DNA of 64,000 nt. It comes from Pycnococcus provasolii. Its lineage: Eukaryota; Chlorophyta; Pseudoscourfieldiophyceae; Pseudoscourfieldiales; Pycnococcaceae. Positions 8,849-20,100 of this stretch are shown here, piece after piece. Numbering within the stretch: position 1 is the stretch's first letter; the number at the start of each line of letters is the position of its first letter. Both the position numbers and the translations under genes were made by a program. A model generated the notes under the pieces. That model searched no databases. It was not told the origin of the DNA and saw only the letters and a list, made by a program, of their open reading frames with translations. The stretch spans positions 649,275 through 713,274 of the forward strand of contig OW568880.1 in NCBI GenBank assembly GCA_938743325.2, read 5' to 3'.

Positions 8849-10132
8849 ATGGCGTCTATCTATCGTGATGTCTTTGTCTCCTTAAGTCTCAGGTTGATTG
8901 TTGTCGCGTACAGTGTATACCACGACGCCTCGTACGACGTGCCGTACACCGATGTCGACATGTACGTCTACCTCGACGCAGCGTCGCGCGTCGACGCCGC
9001 AGACGCAATCGCTACCATGCACCGCGCATTCGACGCGCCCACGTACCGCTACACGCCCCTGCTCGCGCTCACTCTAAGCACGCTCGGAGCGCACGTCGTC
9101 ACGTCCAAGGTTATTTTCTGCATCGCAGACGTGCTCGTGGGAGTACTCATACACGCAGTCGCCCGCGAGATCACGACGCCTGCCAACGCCGTGAAGTGCG
9201 CCACGCTGTGGCTGTACAACCCGCTCGCTATAAACATCGCCACGAGAGGGTCTTGCGACGCCATGATGGCACTCGTTCCCGTCACCGCAGCACTTGCCGC
9301 CTTTGCGCGCCTAGACAAGTCTTCGTTCGCGCACTCGCTTGATCGAAGACGGCTGGGTCTGCCGCTACTATCTGGGCTATGCCTCGGAGTCGCCGCACAC
9401 GCGCGCATATACCCCGTGCTGTACGGGCCGTGCACGCTAGTCGCGGTCTACCACGCCGCGGGACTCGCCGCCGCCGCCGCCTTTGCGTGCGGGTGTGCGC
9501 TCGGAGGAGGGGTGCCAACTGCCATCTGCCTCTGGACTGACACGTTCGCCGAAGCGGGCGACATGCCATACCTCAGCCATGCTCTCCTGTACCATACGAA
9601 GCGCGTCGACTTTCGCCACAACTTCGCGCCACACTGGCTACCAGCTTACCTGTCACGCTTTCGTGGAGGCGACGACGACGACAGCAACGGCACCACTTAC
9701 GCCGAGCACATCGTCGCGGGGCCGAATTATCCACAGCTCGCCGCCGTCGCGGCAACGATGTGGGCTACTATCCCTTCGCAACATGCGCCAGGTGCCAAAA
9801 CGCGACAGCTTGTCGTTTGTTATCTGTGCTCGACAATGGCGTTCGTTGCGCTCAACAAGGTGATCACCGCACAGTATTTTGTCTGGTGGATCGTGTTTCT
9901 GTCATTTCTGCCAATCTACTGCTCGCGGTGGCGCGGCGTACTGCTCAGCTGTGCCGTGTGGGTGGTTGCGCACGGTGCATGGCTTGCATGCGCCTACCAG
10001 CTAGAATTCACGAGCCCACCACCTACCGGGGCGGCTGCTTGGACGCATGCAGCTTCATGCGCGTTTGTGACCATGAAATGCCTGCTAGTCTGTGTGACAC
10101 TACAACTTGCTCGCAAGGAGAATGTCATGTAA
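8849..10132 (+). CDS. PIGM: GPI mannosyltransferase 1 (PIG-M/GPI14)
   Basis: A 427-residue, multi-pass ER membrane enzyme that adds the first alpha-1,4-mannose from dolichol-phosphate-mannose to the GPI anchor precursor (family GT50). The luminal DXD-type motif lies in YTDVDMYVYLDAA near residue 31. Family segments follow in order: RYTPLLA, LWLYNPLAINIATRGS, ARIYPVLYGP, the hallmark RVDFRHNFAPHW near 252, and FVALNKVITAQYFVWW near 330. The length equals that of human PIG-M (423 residues). The start is ATG after a short AT-containing leader. A TGTAAA lies 8 nt after the stop. The protein implies GPI-anchored surface proteins in this organism. Its PIG-X-type partner is not in the window. Confidence 0.93.
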   Translation: MASIYRDVFVSLSLRLIVVAYSVYHDASYDVPYTDVDMYVYLDAASRVDAADAIATMHRAFDAPTYRYTPLLALTLSTLGAHVVTSKVIFCIADVLVGVLIHAVAREITTPANAVKCATLWLYNPLAINIATRGSCDAMMALVPVTAALAAFARLDKSSFAHSLDRRRLGLPLLSGLCLGVAAHARIYPVLYGPCTLVAVYHAAGLAAAAAFACGCALGGGVPTAICLWTDTFAEAGDMPYLSHALLYHTKRVDFRHNFAPHWLPAYLSRFRGGDDDDSNGTTYAEHIVAGPNYPQLAAVAATMWATIPSQHAPGAKTRQLVVCYLCSTMAFVALNKVITAQYFVWWIVFLSFLPIYCSRWRGVLLSCAVWVVAHGAWLACAYQLEFTSPPPTGAAAWTHAASCAFVTMKCLLVCVTLQLARKENVM

Positions 10133-10274
10133 ATTGTGCTGTAAATGTGATATTTGGTCAAATGAGCGTGGGGACCCATTCAAACCGTTCACATTCACCG
10201 TCAAGCCCATTCATCGGCGTCATTCACCGTACAGTTACGACAAAGGACTGTTACAAATAGGAGATACTTAAGAT

Positions 10275-10817
10275 TTAAGAGAGCAGAGACGTGTATTTCT
10301 GCAGTCCCAGTGCCTGCTGAACCTGCTGAATCAGCGACATGTTGTTGTTCGTCGTAGGCAGCCGATTAGCGGTAGCGGCATTGAGCATGGGAAAATTGTT
10401 GATGTTGTTGGCTAGATGTTGCATCAACATCATGGGCGTCGATGGCTGCGGTGGTGGCGGTGGCGGCGGCGGTGGCGGCGGCGGTGGTGGCAGCGCCGCC
10501 ACAGGTCCCGTGGGTGCCGAATGCAAGATTAGAATTCGCTCCGCACGGAAGCGAAATCCGTTGGCAATCTGCACAGGCATCCTCAGCCATACCTGCCACG
10601 TCAATGCATTTGTCAGGTCATTGTTTGTCTCTGCACAGAAGAGCGCGTACGCAATCAATTCGCTCGAAGAGGCAGTGTCTGCGTGCGAGACGACGGTATT
10701 TGTGTTTGCAGCGACGTTGACGGCAGGATACGAATTTCCTACCACTGGTAGGACACCTGCGATGTTGCCGTTGATGGCATGATTGACGTTGTTGATGTTG
10801 TTTTGGTTGTTCATCTG

Positions 10818-10848
<31 letters not shown>

Positions 10849-12617
10849 ATGATGTTGGTGGTGGATTGGAGGAGATTCTTCAGCAACGCCGACGGCGACT
10901 GCGCTCCCGTGGGTTTGCCTCCATCATCGATCGCGACATTCTTCGTCACGGTCGCTGCCGTGTCGTCCCCTCCAAAGCTCGGGCCGTCTCGCGTCGCGTC
11001 CATCGAATTGGATATCGAGCGGGGCATTGTTCGCCGCTGGCGCTTGCCATGACTTTCCCAACGCTCAGGTGGATGCGGCGATCGTGCCGCTCGCTTGCCG
11101 AGTGCCTTTGCTGTGGCTGTATTTGTCGCCGACACAATCTTGGGTTCTGGCTGTCCAGGAGCAGCGGCGGCTGCAGAAGCGTCTGCTGTTGCAGCCGTCG
11201 CGGCGGCAGCGACTGGCGAAGAATCGGTAGGCTTTCGAGCCAACTGCTTCTTCTTCACGGGCGACTTTTCCTTCAGTGACACCTTCAAAGCCGGCGCTGT
11301 GTGAGATTTGTACACCCACTCTCCCGTGACAATTGAGCGCCTTCCGAGGAGCTTCGTGCGATTGCTCATGCCAGGCGCGAAGTGTGCGTTGCTGGCGAGC
11401 GCCTTGTTGCGCCTCGCGGCGGCGAAGAACCGGCGATCATGTGCCGACGCTATGGGCCGCGTTTCGTCAACATTGCGACGTCCAGCAGCTGAGGCTGCAC
11501 CACGAATTTCTTCCGCATGTTTGTCGCTGGCGCTTTCAGCGCTACTCAGCCGCAGAGTCTTAATCTTGGACGCGTCGGGATTCATCCACTCGTCGGATCC
11601 GTTTTTCGGCGTCTTGCCTTCGTAGGCAAGGTCAAGGCGTATGCCGTGCACGTCGAAGACAAACGCCTTGTTGATCGGCGCTCCCTTTCCGTCCATCGCG
11701 ATGCCCCAGATGCGGCGTATCGTCAGCGATGACGTTCGACGCTCCGCGCGGTACTGCTCCGCCACCAGAGTTCCAGCCTCCTCGTAGCCTCGCAACGTGC
11801 GTGCAAAGGCGCGAGACGTCTGATCTTCAACGCCCAGCCTCCAGAGCGGGCGCGTTCCCTGTTGCGTGTGCGTTCGTCGCGGACAGCGCACCACTTCGTA
11901 CGCCGGGCGCTTTCGCCGTCTTGCTGTTGTGCCGGCGGTCGTTGGGAGCGGCACCGCCTCACCACCCCCTCTTGCGCCTGCTGTAGAAGCAGCAGGAGCA
12001 GAGCGAGTTGCACCCTGCTTGTCTTCGTCGTTTTTGTCGCCACCTTCGTGGGAGGCGGCAGCAGCAGCGGCCGCGGCAGCAGACGAGCTTCTCCTTGTGT
12101 TGCGCATCGCGAGTGCCAGTTGCACGTCGAAAGTGCGTGGCTTTAGGTCGTCGCCTTCGACGTAGTGTCTTACGATGCTTAGGTTGAAGTTCATTGTGCT
12201 CGCCTCCTGCGAGCTTGCGCGTGTGTTTGTTGCCGTTTCTTCACAAGGCGCGAGCGCGTGCATGCCCGTCTTAGGGTCGTAGTCGACAACTTTGCGCGCG
12301 ATCCACAGGTTCTGCGCGTCGACGTATATGCGTACGGTCCTTCCGACGAGCGCCTTTGGGCTCCTCGGCGCGTGCGGCCTGTGCAATACCCCGGCAATTC
12401 GACCGAGTTCGAGGTTCCCGTTGTTGTCGAGCGGGAGAGATGGTGCATTCTGATTGCTATTTGGCAAAACGGAACTTCCAGCAGCACCAGCAGCAGCAGC
12501 AGCAGGCCCAGAGAGTGGAGGAGGCCGTGCTGCTTCTGCGGAAGGCCCAGAGTTGGCGGCCAAGGCCAAGCTGCCCCTAACCCTACCAACCACAGAAGGC
12601 ACACAAGACGAGGCCAT
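10275..12617 (-). CDS. Low-complexity protein with a Tudor-like segment
   Basis: A 780-residue protein with no family I can name. After an Ala/Pro/Ser-rich N-terminus, residues about 88-120 (GRTVRIYVDAQNLW, then VVDYDPKTG) resemble the opening strands of Tudor/PWWP-type chromatin-reader folds, as in 'modifies or moves along a curved strand then DYDPxTG'. A second ordered patch near 300-360 (TIRRIWGIAMDGKG, FVFDVHGIRLDLAYEG) is well formed. The rest is basic and low-complexity: an Ala run near 185, basic clusters such as KRAARS and KRQRR, an Asn run near 590 and a run of about 14 Pro near 705. A nuclear, DNA- or chromatin-associated role is inferred only. The ATG at 12617 is the first in frame. 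Confidence 0.7.
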
Positions 12618-12704
12618 ACTCTGGTTCCGAGAGAGATGCAGAGCAGAGGGAGATGAAATGAAATGGCCGACAGAGAGCGATGATGGGGGAAATAAATGTC
12701 CCTA

Positions 12705-13707
12705 CCCTATAATATCGCGTATGGACCACCCCCGAGATAATGGACCACTTTCGTACATTGGGGATACACGTCTTGACCGTTTGCCCAACTCCTTCGACTT
12801 TCTGCAGGGCATTTTCCCAGCACCGTGGGAACCAGAAACAACCCACCGTTGAAAACTACCCCCTGAAAATACGTCACAGCAAAAGATCGGATTCCCGTCA
12901 TTCGAAAAAACTTCGAAATTGGTTCGTACAATTTTTACGATGTCGACGACACGATTTCACGCGAGTCAGACGAAGACGTGAGTGATGCAGACGACGACGC
13001 CGACGACGGTGGCCAGCCGAAGAAGCGACGACGAACTGGAATCAGCGCGAAGGACGCGTGGGCGCTGCCAGGCGGCTTGAATGGCGATCAAGCGCTCAAC
13101 GTGCTGCGAGACAGAGACGCCAAAAAGCGAGCGGCTGAGCAAGAAGCTGAGGATAAGAGGAAGAAAAGAGAAGACGCAAAGGCGGCACGAGCAGAAGAAA
13201 TGCGACAGTCTGCACGCGAACTCGAAGAGCAAGTGAACTCGTCAGAGAATCCGTCGAAGACAATCGACAAAGCTCGTGCAGAGTATGTCCGTGAGCTGCT
13301 TTTCTTGCGGACTGGTGATGAGTCGAAGCGAAATCTGTCTGCGAAAGACGCGAAGGGGGCTTTGAAGGCACAAATGGATGTGTAAAAGAATGTAACAAAA
13401 TACTATGAAGTGATAAGAAGTTGTGTCGCTCACCTGCTACTCTCCTCGTCCCCACAGACCACATGACGTACAATTGTACGAAAGTGGTCCATTATCCCCA
13501 TTTTCGTACAATTTTGAGGGTGGTGTCGACATCGATGCGCTGGCGACGTGCATGACGGTGAAATGAGCTGTCGAGCGAGGTCAGTGTCCGCCAACACCTA
13601 AGGAATGTGCTGCTGCAAAAAGGTTGACGAAAACCCCAACCCACTCCACCCGGCCAGAGCGGAAGCAGAAAATTGTACGAAAGTGGTCCATACGCGATAT
13701 TAAGGGG
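12705..13707. mobile_element. Decayed Tc1/mariner (pogo-like) DNA transposon, 1003 bp
   Basis: The left end CCCTATAATATCGCG and TATGGACCAC matches the inverted right end (reverse complement CCCCTTAATATCGCG and TATGGACCAC). Both ends abut a TA dinucleotide (12703-12704 and 13708-13709), the target site of Tc1/mariner elements. Further inside, TGGACCACTTTCGTACA recurs as subterminal repeats at about 12746-12757, 13475-13491 (inverted) and 13671-13690 (inverted). Between them is an open frame resembling the C-terminal tail of pogo/Fot1-type transposases. At this size and with no DDE domain it is non-autonomous. Confidence 0.6.
12867..13385 (+). pseudogene. Transposase C-terminal remnant (pogo/Fot1-like), no start codon
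   Basis: An open frame runs from just after a stop at 12864 to 13385 with no ATG in its first half. It encodes about 172 residues. An aromatic/acidic stretch (NFYDVDDTISRESDED) is followed by a basic patch (PKKRRRTG), then LNGDQALNVLRDRDAKKRA and a long Lys/Arg/Glu/Ala helix. This 'LT-x-E-x-ALxxLRExE-KK' pattern followed by a charged helix is typical of the tail of pogo/Fot1 DDE transposases. A start by splicing from an upstream exon cannot be excluded, and then it would be a small nuclear protein. A TGTAA lies 5 nt after the stop. Confidence 0.45.
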
Positions 13708-15339
13708 TACGATAATGGGGGAAAGAAAGAAAAATAATAAATGAGAATAAGAAATGGAGAACTGGGAGGGGTGCCGAGAACAGGCTCTCCCCTAGGTGAG
13801 GGCTCTGCCGGTAATGCGTATGCGTCGTGCATTGCTTTGCATTGCATTGCTTTGCATGGGTGGGTCCCCTTGTAGCCTCGGGTTATGGAAAACCGGGTAC
13901 CTGTATGTACCTGTCCTTCCCTCCTTCCTAAGCCTTACTGTAGCTACTGTAGCTACCCTACCGTACCTACCGTACCTAGGGGTTACATACTCGCGTCTGT
14001 CTCTTCTTGCGCAAGTGTTGTTCTGAAGCCAGTGCAGTGCAGTTTCCTCGCGTTCTCGGGGTCGTCATTGGCCGAACTCGTCGTCAGCGGCGTCGTCGTC
14101 GTCCTGTCGTCGGCCCCACCTCCTAGGGCTTCCTCAGCTCCTTCTGCTCTGATTGGTACTGGACTCCTTCTTCTACCTATTCGGTTGCATCTACGATAGG
14201 CGTGATATCACGCATGATCGCTGTTCCTAACCTTATTAGCTACCTACCTTATTATGCATCCGTCAGGGAGGGTGGGTTTGGGAGCCATCGGGAACTTTCC
14301 TTTTGTCCTTGTCCTCTCCAAAGTTGCCATGGGGACAACCTCCTGTGCTCTTTCCACCGTGGGAAGGCGTTCCTTGGAAGAAGGAAGGCCTTCCTAAAAC
14401 CTTTACCTTCCCTGGTAAGAAATTGGACTGTGAGTGTGAGGTCGTTTCCTTCGACTAGACTATCAGTAGGAGGAGAGGTTGCAATGGCCACCTATCATAT
14501 GGAGATGGAGGCGCCGCCAGCCTTGGCCTTGGCCCCTTGGCCCCTTGGAGTTTGGCCTTGGCCGAAGATCCCGAATAACCTTAATCGAGAACAGGAACTG
14601 GAACGAGGTCGGTCAAGGAGCAAGGAGGGGCGTGCTCCCGTTCGAAGAGAGATGTGTGTCCAAACCCGCCGTTGTCTCTCGTCGTCTTCTCGGGCAGCCG
14701 GCCAAAGGTTGGGCGGAGGGGCCAGCGGAGGAGAGGGCTCCGGGTCGTCGTCTGCTGTCTCTCAGTGCGAATTGAGCCTCCCTCCTTTCCTCCTTTGCGA
14801 CAATTCTCCTCTGCCATCGGAGTGTTTGAGGCCGCGCGCCCTCCCCTCGGCCCCTGGAACTCGCAGTTCTCCTGCAACCGTCGGTCGGTAAAGTTTTACT
14901 CGGTCGGTGTGGGTTGCGTGCCCTGTGCCAACCTCCAGCCAAAGCCCTCCCCTTCCCTTCCCTTCCCCCTTATTCCGCCATCGGGACGAGGCCTTCTTGG
15001 GAGCATCTCTCGCAGATTGCACTCGCCTCCATCCATCCATCGCAGATTGCCCTGCATCTCGTATTTATTTAAGATACCTTATATTTTCTGATACCTATAT
15101 TTAGTCTTCGAAGCTAAGACTTTACCTTGCAAGGCCTCACATAACTGATTTCACTCTTAACCACAGTAGTGAGTGACCTGCGATCGTACCTATTTATTTT
15201 ATTTCCTCCTCAATAAATAAATAAAGAAAGAAAGAAATCAATAAGAGCTTTTCCTTCTCGTTGACGTTGACGTTGGTGGCCATACCTTAAATATCACACA
15301 GCACACCTCATTTCTTTTTCTCTCTCTCGCAACTTGTTC
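13708..15339. other. Intergenic region without supported genes
   Basis: About 1.6 kb with no convincing coding region. Frames such as 14202-14891 have low-complexity, non-domain translations. The DNA holds runs of GTACC/CTACC variants (13890-13985), CCTTGG repeats near 14515-14565, and an AT-rich, TAAATAAATA-containing stretch (15180-15235) shortly before the glycosyltransferase gene. Confidence 0.55.
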
Positions 15340-17049
15340 ATGAACTCCACAGAGCAGAAGGCCTCGTCCATGTCGGATGCGCACACGCGCATACTCGTCG
15401 ACTCGCCGTTGAGCGGCGGGCTTCACGGGGAAACCGCCAAGAGAAAATACGATACGCCTCTCTCCTCGTCGCTGCCGCGCTCGCCGTTCCCGCTCGCTTC
15501 CACGTACGCGGAAAGGCACAGAAAGGCGCTCAGCAACAAGCTCAGCAAGAACGCGCACACGACCATGTACACAATATACTGCCTGTTCTTCACGGCGGGC
15601 ATGCCCACGTGCGTCTACTGGGGACTCGTCAAGCCTGGATACGTCAGCTTACCCATCGTGCACTTCGCAGGACTGATGTGGGCCGCCATGATCGTGTGGT
15701 ACTACCTCGAGATGTCCGTCGTGCTTGTCAAGCACTTCATCTCCGCAGACAAAAAGCTTGGCGCGAGCGACGAAGGCAGCGTGCCATTCAGCGTCATCGT
15801 CGTCGCGTACCTGCCAAACGAGGCTGACATCATCATCGAGACGCTCGAGCATCTGCGCAGCAACTTTGAGGAGGACAACCTCGAGGTGGTGCTCGCGTAC
15901 AACACGCCGGAGCCCATGGAGGTTGAGTACGACCTTCGCGAGCTGCAGAGCACGTGGAAAAACTTTCGATCCATCAAGGTGCCTAACTCGTCGTCAAAGT
16001 GCGACAACATCAACCACGTCTTGCCTATGCTGTCTCACGAGTACGTTGCGCTGTTCGACTCGGACCACCTTCCCGAGCCAGACGCGTTCAAGCGCGCGGC
16101 GCACCACCTGCGCAAGCGAGGGTACGACATCGTGCAAGGCCGAACCGTGATCAACTCCAAGTTCTGCTCAGGCCTGCTCGGCAACCTCATCCGCACCGAG
16201 TTCGAGCTGCGCCACGGCATCGAGCACGAGGTGCGCAACACGGTTTACAACTACGCCATTTTCGGCGGCTCGAACGGCTACTGGCGAACGCGCGTTCTGC
16301 AGGACGTTGGCATGGACCCGGAGATGCTCACCGAAGATGTCGACAGCGCGATTCGCGCGCTCAGCCATGGCTACAAGGTGTGGTACGACCACCACCTCGT
16401 CGCGCTCGAGCAGCCGCCGCCGTCGTTCCACGCTCTGCTCAAGCAGCGCCTTCGCTGGTCGCAGGGATGGTTCCAGGTGGCTCGTCGCTCGATCCTGCCC
16501 ATGTACACCTCCGAACGCTTCGCCCTGTGGACGAAGGTTGGCATGTGGTGGATGCTGAAGATGCTGATTGGCGTTCAGATGCTGTACTCGCTCGTGCTCT
16601 GCTTCATCCTCGTGAATGTGTCAACGACGTACGGGCTGTCAACCACGCTCAAGGTCTCCGTCGCCAACGCGATTCCCACCTGGATCATGCTGTTCGGTTT
16701 CATCGAACTTCCATTTACCAACAAGCTGCTGTACGCCGTGCTCACGCCCTTCACGGCATTCGCATTCCAGCTCATTGACCTCATGGCGCAGGTGCGTCTG
16801 CTATTGGGATACAGCCAGTGGAACGTCACCCCACGCTTCACTAAGCAGCAGATGAACTTCAGTGTCGCCGCCTCGGGCGTTGGCGCCGTGAGCGGCGCTC
16901 CCGCGCCATCGGGACACGGATACCAAGCGGTGGCAGACTCGCACAACACGGTGCCAACTGGCACGGTTCCGTCGCCAACCTTCCGCTACTCGCCAAGCTT
17001 CGTTCGCGTCGCAGACGCAAGATCGCATATGGGTGCATCCGCCGTGTAA
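15340..17049 (+). CDS. Processive GT2 beta-glycosyltransferase (cellulose/hyaluronan synthase superfamily)
   Basis: A 569-residue integral membrane glycosyltransferase. Two N-terminal membrane segments (residues about 70-130) precede a family 2 catalytic domain that starts at FSVIVVAYLPNEAD. The catalytic motifs are present in order: DSDH (the metal- and UDP-sugar-binding DXD) near 240, TEDVD (catalytic base) near 330 and QRLRWSQGW (the QxxRW product-binding motif) near 368. Three or four C-terminal membrane segments follow, then a Ser/Pro-rich tail. This set defines processive beta-glycan synthases such as cellulose, mannan, hyaluronan or chitin synthases. The sugar cannot be told from sequence alone. 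The first true ATG is at 15340; a second Met follows 12 residues later. Confidence 0.88.
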   Translation: MNSTEQKASSMSDAHTRILVDSPLSGGLHGETAKRKYDTPLSSSLPRSPFPLASTYAERHRKALSNKLSKNAHTTMYTIYCLFFTAGMPTCVYWGLVKPGYVSLPIVHFAGLMWAAMIVWYYLEMSVVLVKHFISADKKLGASDEGSVPFSVIVVAYLPNEADIIIETLEHLRSNFEEDNLEVVLAYNTPEPMEVEYDLRELQSTWKNFRSIKVPNSSSKCDNINHVLPMLSHEYVALFDSDHLPEPDAFKRAAHHLRKRGYDIVQGRTVINSKFCSGLLGNLIRTEFELRHGIEHEVRNTVYNYAIFGGSNGYWRTRVLQDVGMDPEMLTEDVDSAIRALSHGYKVWYDHHLVALEQPPPSFHALLKQRLRWSQGWFQVARRSILPMYTSERFALWTKVGMWWMLKMLIGVQMLYSLVLCFILVNVSTTYGLSTTLKVSVANAIPTWIMLFGFIELPFTNKLLYAVLTPFTAFAFQLIDLMAQVRLLLGYSQWNVTPRFTKQQMNFSVAASGVGAVSGAPAPSGHGYQAVADSHNTVPTGTVPSPTFRYSPSFVRVADARSHMGASAV

Positions 17050-17140
17050 TGAAAGAGGTGTACTCTCTCTTTATCTATTCTTCTTCTTTTCCCGATGAAA
17101 CATCTAACCCTGGAAAATTTACACACTTTTCACACACTTT

Positions 17141-20100
17141 TCAAGCGCGCACCGCCGCCTGCGCCTTCATCAGGATGTCCGCCTTGATTTTGGGATATTT
17201 AGGAAAGGCATGCAAGACTTTCTTGCACGTCTCAATCGCCTCGACGTAACGCTTCGCTTTCAAGTAGTTGAATGCCAGCTTGTATCCCACCGTGGGACTC
17301 AGCTCGTGCTCAAACTTGAATGCACGCTCGTAGTGGTCTGCGGCATCTCGGTAAGCCTGTTCTCGCTCCATGATGCTTCCCATTAGCTCCCACGCTCTCG
17401 CGCAGCTCTTGTTGTACTTCAGGCATCTGCGGCAAAGGTCCTGCGCAAGATCAAACTTGCCACCGGCAATGTGAATGTCCGCCAGCAAGAGCCAGCTGCG
17501 CTCGTACGACTCCCCCTCATCCGCGTTGTACGGCATCTTGTGAACCCGCTTGAGGTAGTTCCTTGCCTTGGCAGTATTCTTCTGAATGGTGAACGCGGTG
17601 GCGAGAGCGAGCAGCACCGGAACGCTGTCTCGCTCGTTCGACGCCATGTCAATCAGCTGCTTGACGGCTTCATCCACGTCATCCTTTACGCCAGACGCCA
17701 TCAGCGTGTATGCCTTCAAAACACGATGCCGCTGCGATCGCGGTTCTTTCACCTCGCCCAGCAGCTTATTGCACGCGTAGATGGCGTCGGACATCTCCAC
17801 CGAAGGCTGGGAGCGGCTGGATGACACGCCCTCGACGTCCTCGTCGCTCGCCCATATGGCATCCGTTCCCGGACGCAAGAACACCTCAACCATCTCGTAA
17901 ACGGCAGCATTTCCCCACTCGCTGTCCTTGCGTGCATAGTTGAGAAATCGAAGCGCCTCGTGCGGATCATTCTTCAGGCGTGCGTACATGCCACGGCAAA
18001 ACTTCATGCCAGGCTCATGAACAGCGCGCGGGTTCGCAGTCTCGGCGGAGCGTAGATAGCGTTCCGCCTCGTCGAGCCGGCCCGCACGGCGGAGGAGCTG
18101 CACGAGCTGGCTAAGCGCGGAGAAGTTTGCCGGATTCTTCTGCAGAAGCTGCTGAAAGTGGTAGATGGCCGTCTCGTTGTGCTCCCGCTGCGCCATGAGC
18201 TCGGCGAGGATCATGCTCGCCTCCTCGTTGTCCGGCTCCGTGCGCAGCAGGCTCACGCACATCTGCTGGCATTCGTCCGCCTTGCCATTCGCAAGATGCA
18301 GCTTCGCGAGATTCAGCGTGGCGAGCGTGTGACCAGGCAGATGGACCAGAGCCTTCTCGTAGTAATTCTGCGCGCTGGTGTGCTCACGCGTCTGCAGACA
18401 TTCGTCTGCCACTTCGCAGCAGAGGTCCGCCGCCTTGCTGCGCTGCAGCGACAGCTCCGCCGCGCTGTCGCTGAGCATGCGCGATATGAGCTGTTCCTGC
18501 GCCTCAAGGGCGCGCATCTTCCACCGAAGAGCGTCGTCGCGGCTTCTACCAGACGTGACAAACATCTTTGCCATCAGCAGCAGCGCTGAAATTTTGTTCT
18601 TCAGCCCTTCGAGGTCTGTCTCCGTACCGTCTTGCTCGAGGATGTGGTTGACAGCCTGCTGTGCACGATCGTAGCGCCGCAGGCGATGGTACAACTCCGC
18701 GAGCTCGAGCGCCATCAGATCCGCGGAGTCCTTGTCCTGCATCAGGGCGCGCTCATAGTAGTCGACAGCCTTCTGATAGTCGTGCGTCATGACGAGCGCC
18801 TTTCCCATCTTCGATGCGAGCAAGCGATCCCTTGGATTCTGCTTGAGTGCACTCTCAAACGCTTTGACTGCACGCTCCGGCTCCTGGATCGACATCAGCG
18901 CCTCGCCCAACATGCAGAGCGTCTGCACATCAGGGTACTTTGCCACGAGGTCCTCGTAGCACTGCGCATACGCATGTCTATCGTGCTTGTGCTTAAGGTA
19001 AATGTCCGCCATGGCCATGCGCGCCTTGAGGTAGTGCGGGCTATCCGCGGGGATATCGCGCAGCTTGCGCAGCGCGCGCGATGTGTCTCCCTTGGCCAAG
19101 GACAGATCGCAGTTGGCCACAATCACGCGAACCTCCTGCGGCGTTCCGGAAAACTGCTCCAGCGCCTCGTGCACTAGCTTCGACGCCTCGGGAAATGCCT
19201 TGAGCTTCATGTGAGCCTCGGCAAGCAGGAGGAAGATGGATGCTCTGTCGAACGTGCCGACGACATCGCCCGCGTGACGAGCAGGATCCTTGATGGGTCG
19301 AGCAACGCCGGGGATCTTCATTGCCATGTCAAGGCATTGCACAGCCTCCTCGTACTTCTCGTCGTGCATGAGTACGCGGGCATTCGCAATGACGAACGTC
19401 GGCGAGTCGCGCACGGCAAAGTTGTAGCTCAGCGCCTGCTCCAGCTCGACGCCAGCCTGCTTAATGCGTCCGAGGTGAAGGTAAATCTGCGAGAGAAGAA
19501 TGTGCGCCTCCGTGTCGGACGGGGAGGACTGCAGTACGGCGCGGGCGGCGCTGATGGCAGCCTCGTACTGCGCGTCAAGGAAGTGGCACTTCGCCATCAG
19601 CAAGCTCGCGGAGTTCAGACCAGGTGCGACACGCGTGGTTGACTCTACGCAGTACTGGCACTTAGAGAGAACCCTCGAGCTCGCCTCGTTGGCGCCTCGC
19701 GGCTCCTGCGGCGCGAGAGCGAGATAGAGTCGCGCGACGTCGAGCATAAGATGCGGCTCGAGGACTGCGAAGAAGTCGTAACCAAACGGCTTGTTGACCA
19801 GACCGTTTATGTGTTCGCGCACCGCCTGGTCGAGGACGTCGGAGCACGCGTTAGCATCCATGTCGCGGTAGTATGCCAGAGTTGCTTTGAGCAAGGCGAG
19901 TTCGAGGCTCGCATTGATCGTTGAGCCCATGGACGACAGCATTTCCACCGAGCTCGCAGCATCGTCGTACATGCCGAGCAGTGCCTGGCACCGAATGGAT
20001 CCGAGCATGGCGCCGAGGTCGAGACCGTCGAGGTTGCTTGCACGATTGAACATCTCCATCGCTCCTTTGATGTTCGAGCCCATGAGCATCTGGTTCGCGT

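Noticed and set aside
14202-14891. 229-codon plus-strand frame
   Set aside because: The translation is low-complexity without domain character, overlapping frames are equally open, and the composition resembles leader and intergenic DNA here.
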